From Koleobacter methoxysyntrophicus (GTDB lineage Bacteria; Bacillota; Thermosediminibacteria; Koleobacterales; Koleobacteraceae): a stretch of DNA of 64,000 nt. Shown piece by piece: positions 45,206-53,695 of the stretch (the stretch's first letter is position 1; each line of letters starts with the position of its first letter). The stretch spans positions 1,719,001 to 1,783,000 of the forward strand of contig NZ_CP059066.1 in the NCBI RefSeq assembly GCF_017301615.1. Reading direction: 5' to 3'. A program made the translations under genes and the position numbers. The notes beneath the pieces were generated by a model. It was not told where the DNA came from. It worked only from the letters and a program-made list of their open reading frames with translations, and ran no database searches.

Positions 45206-46045
45206 ATGAAGGTTGTAGCTCTGGTAGGCCCCAGCGGTACGGGTAAAAGCCACCATGCCTTTACTGTGGCCCGCAAATACAATACCGATCTGATAATAGA
45301 TGACGGCCTCCTTATTCAGGGAGCAAGGGTGATTGCCGGGTTTTCGGCAAAGAGGGAAAGCACCAAACTAAAAGCAGTGAGGAGGGCTATATTTTCCGAC
45401 CCTGCCCACTGCAGAGAGGTCAAAAACAAGATTAGGGAGATAGACCCCGACAGCATCCTCGTTCTGGGGACGTCCCGGGAGATGATATCAAGAATAACTG
45501 CGGCCCTGGAGCTTCCCGAACCGGAAGAGGTAGTGACAATTACATCTGTAGCTACACCTGCAGAAATCTTTAAAGCGAGGCAAATACGCAGACAGCAGGG
45601 GAAGCACGTAATTCCGGCTCCTACTCTGGAAATAAAACGCTATTTTTCGGGTTATCTTCTTGACCCTTTGAAGATCTTTGCAAGAAAAGGGAAAAGCATA
45701 ATCCCCGTTGAAGAAAAATCCGTTGTCAGGCCCACATTCAGCTATATGGGTAGGTATACGATTTCCGATACTGCTATCACATCTATTATTGCCTATGAAG
45801 CTGCCAGGGTAGAAGGAATAGTTAAAGCCGGCAGAATTGATATTGAAAGCAGGTTCGATGGGATAATCGTCCATATGGATGTTTTTATAGAATACGGCAA
45901 ACCCATAAGAGAGGTCTTGAGGGAAGTACAGGAGAGGGTCGTAAAACAGCTGGAGTATATGACTGCTCTGAACGTTATTTCCATAAATGTTACGGCCTCA
46001 AAGATAATTGTAAAAAAAGAAACTTTAATGCAAAAGAATATATGA
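45206..46045 (+). CDS. P-loop ATPase fused to an Asp23/Gls24 (DUF322) domain
   Basis: A 279-residue protein. The N-terminal half is a P-loop domain with Walker A VALVGPSGTGKSHHAF at residue 4-19 and a DLIIDDGLLI acidic strand (about 28-37). The C-terminal half (about 180-275) is an Asp23/YloU-type domain: GRYTISDTAITSIIAYEAARVEGI and VQERVVKQLEYMTALNVISINV. Asp23 proteins normally lack a kinase-like domain. The function is unknown; a link to cell-envelope stress is a family-level inference. Single gene, ATG behind CAGGAGGG. Confidence 0.75.
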   Translation: MKVVALVGPSGTGKSHHAFTVARKYNTDLIIDDGLLIQGARVIAGFSAKRESTKLKAVRRAIFSDPAHCREVKNKIREIDPDSILVLGTSREMISRITAALELPEPEEVVTITSVATPAEIFKARQIRRQQGKHVIPAPTLEIKRYFSGYLLDPLKIFARKGKSIIPVEEKSVVRPTFSYMGRYTISDTAITSIIAYEAARVEGIVKAGRIDIESRFDGIIVHMDVFIEYGKPIREVLREVQERVVKQLEYMTALNVISINVTASKIIVKKETLMQKNI

Positions 46046-46245
46046 TTTTTTTGTATCAGTTAATGTATATTGCATACAAAAATAACGGTTTTGATACAAA
46101 TCTTTGGGTATCTAAAACGCTGGGTTTGCCCTGTATGGACATCAAAAACCGTGGGGGCTGAACTCAAAGCCGGGATTCCGGCTGTTGTAAGCCGGAGCAT
46201 CTCTGGGCTGAATTTTATAAATTATAAATGAAAGGGAGTGTTCAA
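46046..46245 (+). promoter_or_regulatory. Structured leader of the NuoE-type operon
   Basis: AGCCGG (46168-46173) and AGCCGG (46190-46195) can each pair with the single CCGGCT (46178-46183), giving two exclusive hairpins. GGGCTGAA occurs on both sides (46156 and 46206). Upstream, TTTGTATCA (near 46050) and TGATACAAA (near 46093) form a distant inverted repeat. It matches no riboswitch I know. Confidence 0.45.
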
Positions 46246-46773
46246 ATGGGTTGCTGCTGCAATGGGGAAAAAACGATGGAGGACAATTTCCCCGGTGGGG
46301 ATGTTGACCTCTCACTGCTTGATCCTGTTTTAAACAAATATAAAGGGGTTCCCGGCAGCCTGATAACTATCCTTCAAAGGGCACAGGAGATTTACGGTTA
46401 TCTCCCAAGGGAGGTTATACGGCATATAGCACGGGAAGTAGGGGTGAAACCGGCCAAGGTCTTTGGGGTAGCTACTTTCTATACCCAGTTCCGGCTGAGC
46501 CCTATAGGGAAGTATTTGATAATGCTCTGCCAGGGGACAGCCTGCCATGTAAACGGTTCTGAGAGGATCGAAAGCGCCCTGTGTGAAGAGCTTAAGATCA
46601 AGGAAGGGGAAACCACGGAAGACGGGGTTTTTACACTGCAGAATGTAGCGTGTCTCGGCTGCTGCAGTCTGGCGCCGGTAATGATGATTAATGGTGAGAC
46701 CTACGGAAAACTGACTCCGGATAAAGCCAGGAGCATTATCAGGGAGATATATGAAAGGGAAAACGAAAATTAA
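46246..46773 (+). CDS. NuoE/HndA-like [2Fe-2S] subunit
   Basis: A 175-residue thioredoxin-fold ferredoxin subunit. Its four cluster ligands are visible as CQGTACH and CLGCC (about 95-140). The N-terminal helical part (LITILQRAQEIYGYLP) is typical. An unusual N-terminal MGCCCNG adds three cysteines. ATG at 46246 follows AAAGGGAG; an ATG at 46228 would sit before that site. First gene of a three-gene operon for a soluble NAD(P)H-linked flavoprotein complex. Confidence 0.88.
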   Translation: MGCCCNGEKTMEDNFPGGDVDLSLLDPVLNKYKGVPGSLITILQRAQEIYGYLPREVIRHIAREVGVKPAKVFGVATFYTQFRLSPIGKYLIMLCQGTACHVNGSERIESALCEELKIKEGETTEDGVFTLQNVACLGCCSLAPVMMINGETYGKLTPDKARSIIREIYERENEN

Positions 46774-46818
46774 CAAAATCGCCATTATTAAGAGGGAAAA
46801 GACGGTCAGGAGGTGCTT

Positions 46819-48579
46819 ATGGTGAAACTTGTTGTCGGCTTAGGTAGCTGTGGGATCGCGGCTGGAGGCAACAAAATCGTCCAGGCCATAGAGGATGAGA
46901 TAGCAAAAAGGGGTCTGGATGTAGAGCTGGAGAAAACCGGGTGTATAGGTATGTGTTATCTTGAGCCCATAGTCGATGTTATTGATGATAAAGGCAATAA
47001 GACCACTTATGGCAGGGTCACCCCGGAGATGGTGGTCGATATTTTCGACCGGCATATAGGGAAGGGAGAGGTCCTTCGAGAGCACGTTGTTGGCGGAGAA
47101 GGTGCCGGTGGTTCTTTCCTGAAGAAGCAGGTAAGGATAGCCCTGAGGAACTGCGGGATTATTAACCCTGAGTCTATAGATGATTATATTAATAATAACG
47201 GATATAAGGCTGCGGAAAAGGCTCTTATGGAAATGAGCCCGGAAGAAGTAATCGATGAAATGAAGGTATCGGGCTTAAGAGGCAGAGGCGGTGCCGGGTT
47301 TCCCACCTGGTTTAAGTGGAATGCCACAAGGACTGCCCAGGGGAAACCCAAATATATCGTGTGTAATGCCGATGAGGGAGACCCGGGTGCTTTCATGGAC
47401 AGAAGCATACTGGAAGGTGATCCACACTCCGTGCTGGAAGGTATGCTCATTGCCGGGTATGCCATCGGAGCAGAGGAAGGAATCATATACGTCAGAGCAG
47501 AATATCCCCTTGCTATAAAGAGGCTGGAAATAGCAATAGAACAGGCTAAGGAGAGGGGAATGCTCGGTAAGGACATAATGGGGACGGGGTTTAATTTCGA
47601 TATCAGGATAAAAGCGGGAGCAGGGGCATTTGTATGCGGCGAAGAGACGGCCCTGATTGCTTCCCTGGAAGGTGAAAGGGGAATGCCAAGGCTTAAACCT
47701 CCTTTCCCGGCCCAGTCGGGTTACTGGGGCAAACCCACGAATATAAACAACGTTGAAACCTATGCGAATGTCCCCTGGATAATCTTCAACGGCGGGAAGG
47801 CTTTTGCTGCTATGGGAACGGAAAAGAGCAAGGGAACAAAGGTGTTTGCCCTGGCCGGGAAGATCAAAAACGGCGGCCTGGTGGAGGTGCCTATGGGCAT
47901 CCCGTTGAGAGATGTGATATATGAAATCGGAGGCGGGATAAAAGACGATAAGAAAATTAAGGGAGTCCAGATGGGAGGCCCATCGGGTGGATGTATCCCG
48001 GCATCTCTGCTGGACACCCCTGTTGATTATGAATCCATAGTAAAAACAGGGGCTATTATGGGTTCCGGCGGTATGATCGTAATGGATGAAACCACATGTA
48101 TGGTGGATATGGCCAGGTTTTTCCTGGATTTCACCCAGAAGGAATCCTGCGGGAAATGCATCCACTGCCGTCTGGGTACCAAGAGGATGCTGGAAATCCT
48201 TGAGAGGATCTGTGCGGGTAACGGCAAGGAGGAAGACCTGGACCTCCTTGAGGAGCTGGCTGTTAAGGTTAAAGAAGGTTCCCTGTGCGGTTTGGGTCAA
48301 ACGGCTCCGAATCCCGTTCTGAGCACATTGAAGTATTTCAGGGATGAGTATGAGGCCCATATAAGGGACAAGAAGTGCCCTGCAAAACAGTGCAAGGCAT
48401 TGATCACATATACCATTGACCCTGAAAAATGCAGGAGCTGCGGGCTGTGTGCCAAAAAGTGCCCCGTTAATACCATTAAGGGTGAGAAGAAACAGCCTTA
48501 TGAAATTATTCAGGACGGCTGCATAAAATGCGGAAACTGCCTTGAAGTATGCCCCTTCGGGGCAGTAACGGTAGAATAG
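46819..48579 (+). CDS. NuoF/HndC-like NADH-binding flavoprotein subunit
   Basis: A 586-residue FMN and NADH-binding subunit. It has an N-terminal thioredoxin-like [2Fe-2S] domain (GSCGIAAGG, GCIGMCYLEP). The Nuo51 core has GLRGRGGAGFPT and the NADH site GAGAFVCGEETALIASLEG. A [4Fe-4S] site is CGKCIHCRLG. Two more clusters lie at the C-terminus (CRSCGLCAKKC, CIKCGNCLEVC). This is the layout of electron-bifurcating hydrogenase and formate dehydrogenase beta subunits. ATG at 46819, behind AGGAGG. Confidence 0.9.
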   Translation: MVKLVVGLGSCGIAAGGNKIVQAIEDEIAKRGLDVELEKTGCIGMCYLEPIVDVIDDKGNKTTYGRVTPEMVVDIFDRHIGKGEVLREHVVGGEGAGGSFLKKQVRIALRNCGIINPESIDDYINNNGYKAAEKALMEMSPEEVIDEMKVSGLRGRGGAGFPTWFKWNATRTAQGKPKYIVCNADEGDPGAFMDRSILEGDPHSVLEGMLIAGYAIGAEEGIIYVRAEYPLAIKRLEIAIEQAKERGMLGKDIMGTGFNFDIRIKAGAGAFVCGEETALIASLEGERGMPRLKPPFPAQSGYWGKPTNINNVETYANVPWIIFNGGKAFAAMGTEKSKGTKVFALAGKIKNGGLVEVPMGIPLRDVIYEIGGGIKDDKKIKGVQMGGPSGGCIPASLLDTPVDYESIVKTGAIMGSGGMIVMDETTCMVDMARFFLDFTQKESCGKCIHCRLGTKRMLEILERICAGNGKEEDLDLLEELAVKVKEGSLCGLGQTAPNPVLSTLKYFRDEYEAHIRDKKCPAKQCKALITYTIDPEKCRSCGLCAKKCPVNTIKGEKKQPYEIIQDGCIKCGNCLEVCPFGAVTVE

Positions 48580-48601
48580 CTGTGGGGGAGGGAAAAACCG
48601 A

Positions 48602-51600
48602 ATGGCTGAAATTAGATTGAATATAAACGGAAGAGAGGTTACAGGGAGAAGGGGTCAGACGATCCTCGAAGTTGCCAGGGAGAATGGAATAGAGATTCCG
48701 ACTCTGTGCTATGATGAGAGGGTAAAGATATACGGTTCTTGCGGCCTGTGCGTGGTTGAAATTGAAGGGATTCCCAAACTCTTCAGGTCATGTGCTACCG
48801 AGATTTCCGAGGGTATGGTGGTTAAGACCGATACCGAACGGGTTCGCTCTTCCAGGAAGATAGCTTTAGAGCTCCTCTTATCGGACCATGTGGGAGACTG
48901 CCGGCCTCCGTGCCGCCAGGCATGCCCCGCTCATACCGATTGTCAGGGGTATGTCGGCCTGATCGCCAACGGTCGGTACAGGGAAGCGGTGGAGTTAATA
49001 AAGGAACAGCTTCCGCTTCCTGCAAGTATAGGCCGGGTATGTCCACACCCGTGTGAAGAGGCGTGCCGCAGACAGCTGGTAGATGAACCCGTTTCTATAG
49101 CCTGGCTTAAAAGATTTGTAGGTGATGTTGACCTGAATACGCCAGATCCCTTTATGCCAGAGATTGAACCCCCGACGGGGAAATCCGTGGCTGTGGTAGG
49201 AGGCGGGCCTTGCGGGCTTACCGCTGCATATTTCCTTGCAAAGCAAGGACACCAGGTAGTTATATACGAAGCCATGGAAAAGCCCGGCGGTATGCTGCGG
49301 TACGGCATACCCCAGTACAGGCTGCCCAAGGACATCCTGGATGCGGAAATACGTTTAATTCAGGATATGGGTGTTGAGATCGTTACGAACTGCAGAATCG
49401 GAAAGGATGTAACCCTTGATTTCCTGAAAGACAATTTCGATGCCGTATTCCTCGCTATCGGGGCATGGAAGAGCTCCGGTATGCGGTGCAGGGGCGAGGA
49501 AATGGAAGGGGTCCTGGGAGGAATCGACTTTTTGAGGGAGGTTGCTACAGGCGGAAACGTTAATATCGGCTCCAGGGTGGCCGTTGTAGGGGGCGGTAAT
49601 ACCGCTATGGATGCCTGCAGGACCGCTGTCCGTTTGGGAGCCGAAAAAGTCACGGTCCTTTACAGGCGGACCCGCAATGAAATGCCTGCCGATGAGGTGG
49701 AAATCAAAGAAGCGGAAGAGGAAGGGGTAGAATTTAAGTTCCTGGTTCAGCCTTTAGAAATCCTTGAAAGAAACGGCAGAGCAGGGGCTATAAGGCTGCA
49801 AAAGATGAAGCTTGGAGAACCCGATGTCTCAGGCAGACGCAGGCCAGAACCCATTCCGGGTGAAGAGGAAGTTATAGAAGTGGATACCATTATCGCTGCC
49901 ATAGGGCAAAAAGTAGACCCTTCCGGGCTTTCGGGCATAACCCTTACAAAGGGTAATACCATAGCTGCGGATGAAAGCACATTCCAGACCAGTATTCCGG
50001 GGGTATTTGCCGGTGGTGATGCCGTAAATGAAGGGCCCGGAATTGCCATTGAAGCCGTTGCGGATGGCAAAAAGGCGGCCGATGTGATTAACAGCTATCT
50101 TATGGGTAATATAATCCCATACAGAGAGCCCTTTATAGTAGAACAGGAAGGGCTGACTGAAGAGGATTTTGCTGACAGGGAAAAGGCATACAGGCCTGAA
50201 ATGCCCCATCTTGCCCCTGAAGAAAGGAAGGATAATTTCAGGGAAGTTGTCCTGGGCTATAGTGAACAAGATGCAAAAAAAGAGGCTATGCGCTGCCTGG
50301 AGTGCGGATGTAAGGACTTCTTCGAGTGCAAGCTGATAGCTTATGCCAATGAATATGATGTTAAGCCCCAGAGATTTAAAGGTGAGGTTCACCATAACAA
50401 ATACCAGGATGACCATCCCTTTATTGACAGGAATCCAGACAAATGCATCCTGTGCGGCCTGTGCGTAAGGGTCTGTGAAGAGGTTATGGGTGTGACGGCT
50501 CTGGGCTTGATCAACAGGGGATTTGATACTATTGTCAAACCTGAATTCGATCTCCCATTAAGGGAGACGGCATGTATTTCCTGCGGGCAGTGTGCGGCGG
50601 TATGTCCCACAGGGGCCCTCCAGGAGCGGCAGCTGATAGAAAAGCCCGTTCCTGTCGTGACCGAGGAGAAAGAAAGCATCTGTTCCTTCTGCAGTGTGGG
50701 CTGCAGTATCAGGCTGGATACAAAGGGTGATATGGTGCTCAGATCTCTGCCCGATAAGGAAAGTGCTGTTGACAAAGGCCACCTGTGTGTAAAAGGCCGC
50801 TTTGGGTTTAATATATCAATGACGGGCGAAAGAATCAGGTTGCCGATGATGAAGGTTAACGGGGAATTCAGGGAGGTTTCATGGAATGAAGCCCTCCTCC
50901 ATATAGCTAAGAAAACCCAGAGCATAAAGGCCCTTAATGGAGGAGACAGCCTGGCCCTGTTTAGTTCGCCGAGATATACCAATGAGGAAAACTTCCTGGC
51001 AGCCAGGTTTGCCCGGGAAGGTCTAAAAACCGCAAAGATAGCTTCCTTCGGCAGCTGCTGCACCGGCGGCCTTGAGGATGTGCTTGGCTATGATGCATCC
51101 ACCAATACCCTGGAAGAACTCCTTTCTACAGAGGTTATAATCCTGATAGGTTCCAGGATAATGGAAGACCATACCATAGCCGGCTTAAAGGTCCGCCAGG
51201 GTGTAAACCGGGGAGCCAAACTTGTGGTGATAAACCCGGAAGAATCCATGGCAGATGAATGGGCCGTCAAAACCATAAGACCTGAAAACAATACCGGCTT
51301 CCTTAAACAGATGTTGAAAGCCCTTATTGACGGAGGATTTACCGCAGGAATAAGCAGGGCTTCGGGTGTTGAAGAATTAAAAGCATCCCTTGAAGGCATA
51401 AAGGCTGCAGAAGAAATCAGGGAAATTGCAGAGCTTTACGGGAAAGCCAAAACGGCCATGATCGTATTTGACCGGGATAAGCTCACTGCCGATGCCGTAA
51501 AACTCATAGCGGATATAGCCGTTGTTTCGGGCCATATAGGAAGCCCGAGGAGGGGGGTCATTGCCCTCAAGGCTAAAAACAACAGCCAGGGCCTTGTGGA

Positions 51601-52234
51601 TATGGGTATTACGGGTAATGCCTTCAAAATCCTTGAAGATATGAAGAGGGGAACCGTAAAGGGTGCCTTCATTTTAGGTGAAGACCCCGCCGGCTCCGGG
51701 TGCTGCGGTCAGGGTATTAAGGAGGCTCTGGAGGGCCTTGAATTCCTGGTCGTACAGGACCTGTTTATGACCGAAACGGCCGAACTTGCCCATGTAGTAC
51801 TGCCTGCTGCGGGCTTTGCCGAAACCTCCGGTACATTCACCAGCACAGAGAGGAGGATTCAGTGGCTGAACAGGGCCCTGCCTTCCATAAGCGGCTGGGA
51901 GAACTGGGAGGTAATTATGGCCGTGGCTGATGCCTGCGGCTGCAGATTCCGTTACACTTCTGTGGAGGATATCCTGGAAGATATCGCTGCTGCGGTTCCC
52001 GAATACAGGGGTGTTTCAAAACAAAAGCTCTCAAAGACCGGATTATTCTGGCCCTGCAGTATAGATGATAATCACGGAACACCTATCCTTTATACCGAAG
52101 GTTTCAACTTCGATGATGGCAGAGCCAGATTGGCCGTTGCAGGAGACGGTCCGGCTTTCTGCACCAAGGTCAAAACCGATATCGTTGAAAATATGTTTGA
52201 AAAGAAGCTGAAAGAGACGGGAATATTAAAGTAG
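48602..52234 (+). CDS. NuoG-type ferredoxin / GltD-type flavoprotein / molybdopterin oxidoreductase fusion
   Basis: A 1210-residue fusion. In order: a [2Fe-2S] ferredoxin domain with CGLC (about 48); CRPPCRQACPAHTDC (about 101-115), a GltD-type Fe-S entry; an FAD/NAD(P) module with VVGGGPCGL (about 198) and VVGGGNTAMDA (about 325); two [4Fe-4S] motifs, CILCGLCVRVC (about 615) and CISCGQCAAVC (about 658); and a molybdopterin domain starting CSFCSVGC (about 693). The last domain resembles NuoG or formate dehydrogenase; FGSCC (about 820) may supply a metal ligand. No selenocysteine is needed to read the frame. It may bifurcate electrons between NADH, NADPH and ferredoxin (inference). Confidence 0.85.
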   Translation: MAEIRLNINGREVTGRRGQTILEVARENGIEIPTLCYDERVKIYGSCGLCVVEIEGIPKLFRSCATEISEGMVVKTDTERVRSSRKIALELLLSDHVGDCRPPCRQACPAHTDCQGYVGLIANGRYREAVELIKEQLPLPASIGRVCPHPCEEACRRQLVDEPVSIAWLKRFVGDVDLNTPDPFMPEIEPPTGKSVAVVGGGPCGLTAAYFLAKQGHQVVIYEAMEKPGGMLRYGIPQYRLPKDILDAEIRLIQDMGVEIVTNCRIGKDVTLDFLKDNFDAVFLAIGAWKSSGMRCRGEEMEGVLGGIDFLREVATGGNVNIGSRVAVVGGGNTAMDACRTAVRLGAEKVTVLYRRTRNEMPADEVEIKEAEEEGVEFKFLVQPLEILERNGRAGAIRLQKMKLGEPDVSGRRRPEPIPGEEEVIEVDTIIAAIGQKVDPSGLSGITLTKGNTIAADESTFQTSIPGVFAGGDAVNEGPGIAIEAVADGKKAADVINSYLMGNIIPYREPFIVEQEGLTEEDFADREKAYRPEMPHLAPEERKDNFREVVLGYSEQDAKKEAMRCLECGCKDFFECKLIAYANEYDVKPQRFKGEVHHNKYQDDHPFIDRNPDKCILCGLCVRVCEEVMGVTALGLINRGFDTIVKPEFDLPLRETACISCGQCAAVCPTGALQERQLIEKPVPVVTEEKESICSFCSVGCSIRLDTKGDMVLRSLPDKESAVDKGHLCVKGRFGFNISMTGERIRLPMMKVNGEFREVSWNEALLHIAKKTQSIKALNGGDSLALFSSPRYTNEENFLAARFAREGLKTAKIASFGSCCTGGLEDVLGYDASTNTLEELLSTEVIILIGSRIMEDHTIAGLKVRQGVNRGAKLVVINPEESMADEWAVKTIRPENNTGFLKQMLKALIDGGFTAGISRASGVEELKASLEGIKAAEEIREIAELYGKAKTAMIVFDRDKLTADAVKLIADIAVVSGHIGSPRRGVIALKAKNNSQGLVDMGITGNAFKILEDMKRGTVKGAFILGEDPAGSGCCGQGIKEALEGLEFLVVQDLFMTETAELAHVVLPAAGFAETSGTFTSTERRIQWLNRALPSISGWENWEVIMAVADACGCRFRYTSVEDILEDIAAAVPEYRGVSKQKLSKTGLFWPCSIDDNHGTPILYTEGFNFDDGRARLAVAGDGPAFCTKVKTDIVENMFEKKLKETGILK

Positions 52235-52236
52235 GA

Positions 52237-52281
52237 AAAATCTTCAAGGCCCGGGAGTATTTCCCGGGCTGTAAGATTTTT
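52237..52281 (+). terminator. Terminator of the NuoEFG-like operon
   Basis: GCCCGGGA (52249-52256) pairs with TCCCGGGC (52262-52269), extended by AAATCTT with AAGATTT, and followed by T. Confidence 0.85.
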
Positions 52282-52511
52282 GAAGTACGTTAGAACTTTA
52301 ATTTTTAATTGCGTTTTAAAGTGCTTGATGAGTAAGACCTTAAAAATTCGAAATAAAGAAGAAATAAAGAAAGGGACTATATTTATATTTTATCATCAAT
52401 AAAGAAGGAATACCTGCTTCAGATCTAGAATACATCGTTATATGAAACAAAAACTTCATTTCAAGAAATATAATTCATAAAAAACTGCAGTATATTTCAG
52501 GAGTGATGCGA

Positions 52512-53402
52512 ATGGAAAAGGGTCATTCTAAATTATTTGAAAGAATCAAACAATATTACCCAAGGCTTACCAGAGGGCAGAAAGCCCTTGCAGAATTTAT
52601 AACCACCCATTATGACAGGGCAGCGTTTCTGACGGCGGCCAAGCTGGGTCAGATAGTTGGTTTAAGTGAATCAACAGTTGTGAGATTTGCTTCGGCATTA
52701 GGGTATAATGGTTTTCCCGAACTTCAAGAAGACCTTCAGGAAATGGTTAAGAATAAGCTGAGCACCGTTGAGAGGCTTGAGTTATCTGCGGATTATATGG
52801 CACAGGAATCGGTCCTAAAGAAAGTGCTGCAGACGGATATTGAGAATATTCGCTTAACCATGGAAGAGGTTTCAGAAAATGAGTTCGACAGTGCGGTTGA
52901 AGCCATTTTGGATGCGAACCGCATTTACATCCTCGGTCTCAGAAGTGCTGCTGCTCTTTCGAATTTCCTGGGGTATTACTTGAACCTCATTCTTCAGAAT
53001 GTAAATATTGTAAATCTAGGGTTGAGTGACATATATGAACAGCTTTTACCGGCGAAATCAGGGGATCTAATAATAGGGATAAGTTTCCCCCGCTATACTA
53101 GAATTACCGTAGAAGCATTTGAATTTGCAAAAAACAGGGGAGCTAAGGCAATTGCCATTACCGATAGTTCTCTTTCGCCTCTCGGCAGGAAAGCAGATTT
53201 TACCCTGGTGGCCAAAAGCGATATGGCTTCATTTGTTGATTCTTTAGTGGCTCCGATGAGTGTAATAAATGCCCTCATTATCGCTGTCGGCATGAAGGAA
53301 AAATCCAGAATATCGGAAACCCTTGCTACTCTCGAAGAGGTGTGGACCCACCATAAGGTCTATATGGCCAAAGAGAGAAATGATTTGTTGGGGTTTAAAT
53401 AG
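52512..53402 (+). CDS. MurR/RpiR family transcriptional regulator
   Basis: A 296-residue regulator. The N-terminal helix-turn-helix of the HTH_6 type (LTRGQKALAEFITTHYDRAAFLTAAKLGQ; SESTVVRFASALGY) covers about 15-70. The SIS domain covers about 125-260 (IYILGLRSAAALSNFLGYYL; DLIIGISFPRYTRITVEA). SIS domains usually bind phosphosugars, but many of these regulators serve amino-acid or carboxylate operons. ATG at 52512, after CAGGAG. It is followed by a terminator and then the aminotransferase operon, its likely target. Confidence 0.88.
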   Translation: MEKGHSKLFERIKQYYPRLTRGQKALAEFITTHYDRAAFLTAAKLGQIVGLSESTVVRFASALGYNGFPELQEDLQEMVKNKLSTVERLELSADYMAQESVLKKVLQTDIENIRLTMEEVSENEFDSAVEAILDANRIYILGLRSAAALSNFLGYYLNLILQNVNIVNLGLSDIYEQLLPAKSGDLIIGISFPRYTRITVEAFEFAKNRGAKAIAITDSSLSPLGRKADFTLVAKSDMASFVDSLVAPMSVINALIIAVGMKEKSRISETLATLEEVWTHHKVYMAKERNDLLGFK

Positions 53403-53415
53403 TCAGCCCGACTAC

Positions 53416-53440
53416 AAGGCCGAATTTGCGGCCTTTTTTG
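53416..53440 (+). terminator. Rho-independent terminator after RpiR gene
   Basis: AAGGCCG and CGGCCTT form the stem around AATTTG, followed by TTTT. Confidence 0.88.
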
Positions 53441-53695
53441 CTTTATCGCTCTATTAACGGACTCTGAAAAAAAACCAGGAGGCACATCTTTTTTTATAAA
53501 AAAATAATAACAAAAAGAAGGATTTTTTAAATCCTGGTCGAATAAATTACAGCAAGAAAGAAAACTTGCATAACGAATATCAAAAGACAGATTACTTGCA
53601 AACGGGGAGGTGCTATTTTTCAGAACCCTTATATCTTCGAAATATTTTCAAATTTATCCCGGTGTTACTATATTATTTTTTAGGAGGGTGAAACA

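Noticed and set aside
46141-46215. Molybdenum cofactor riboswitch
   Set aside because: The conserved Moco RNA core as I remember it is not present; only simple hairpins can be supported.
47275-48360. 361-codon open frame on the minus strand opposite the NuoF-like gene
   Set aside because: It is a mirror of the highly conserved NuoF coding sequence; it has no ribosome site and a Phe/His/Pro-rich composition unlike a protein.
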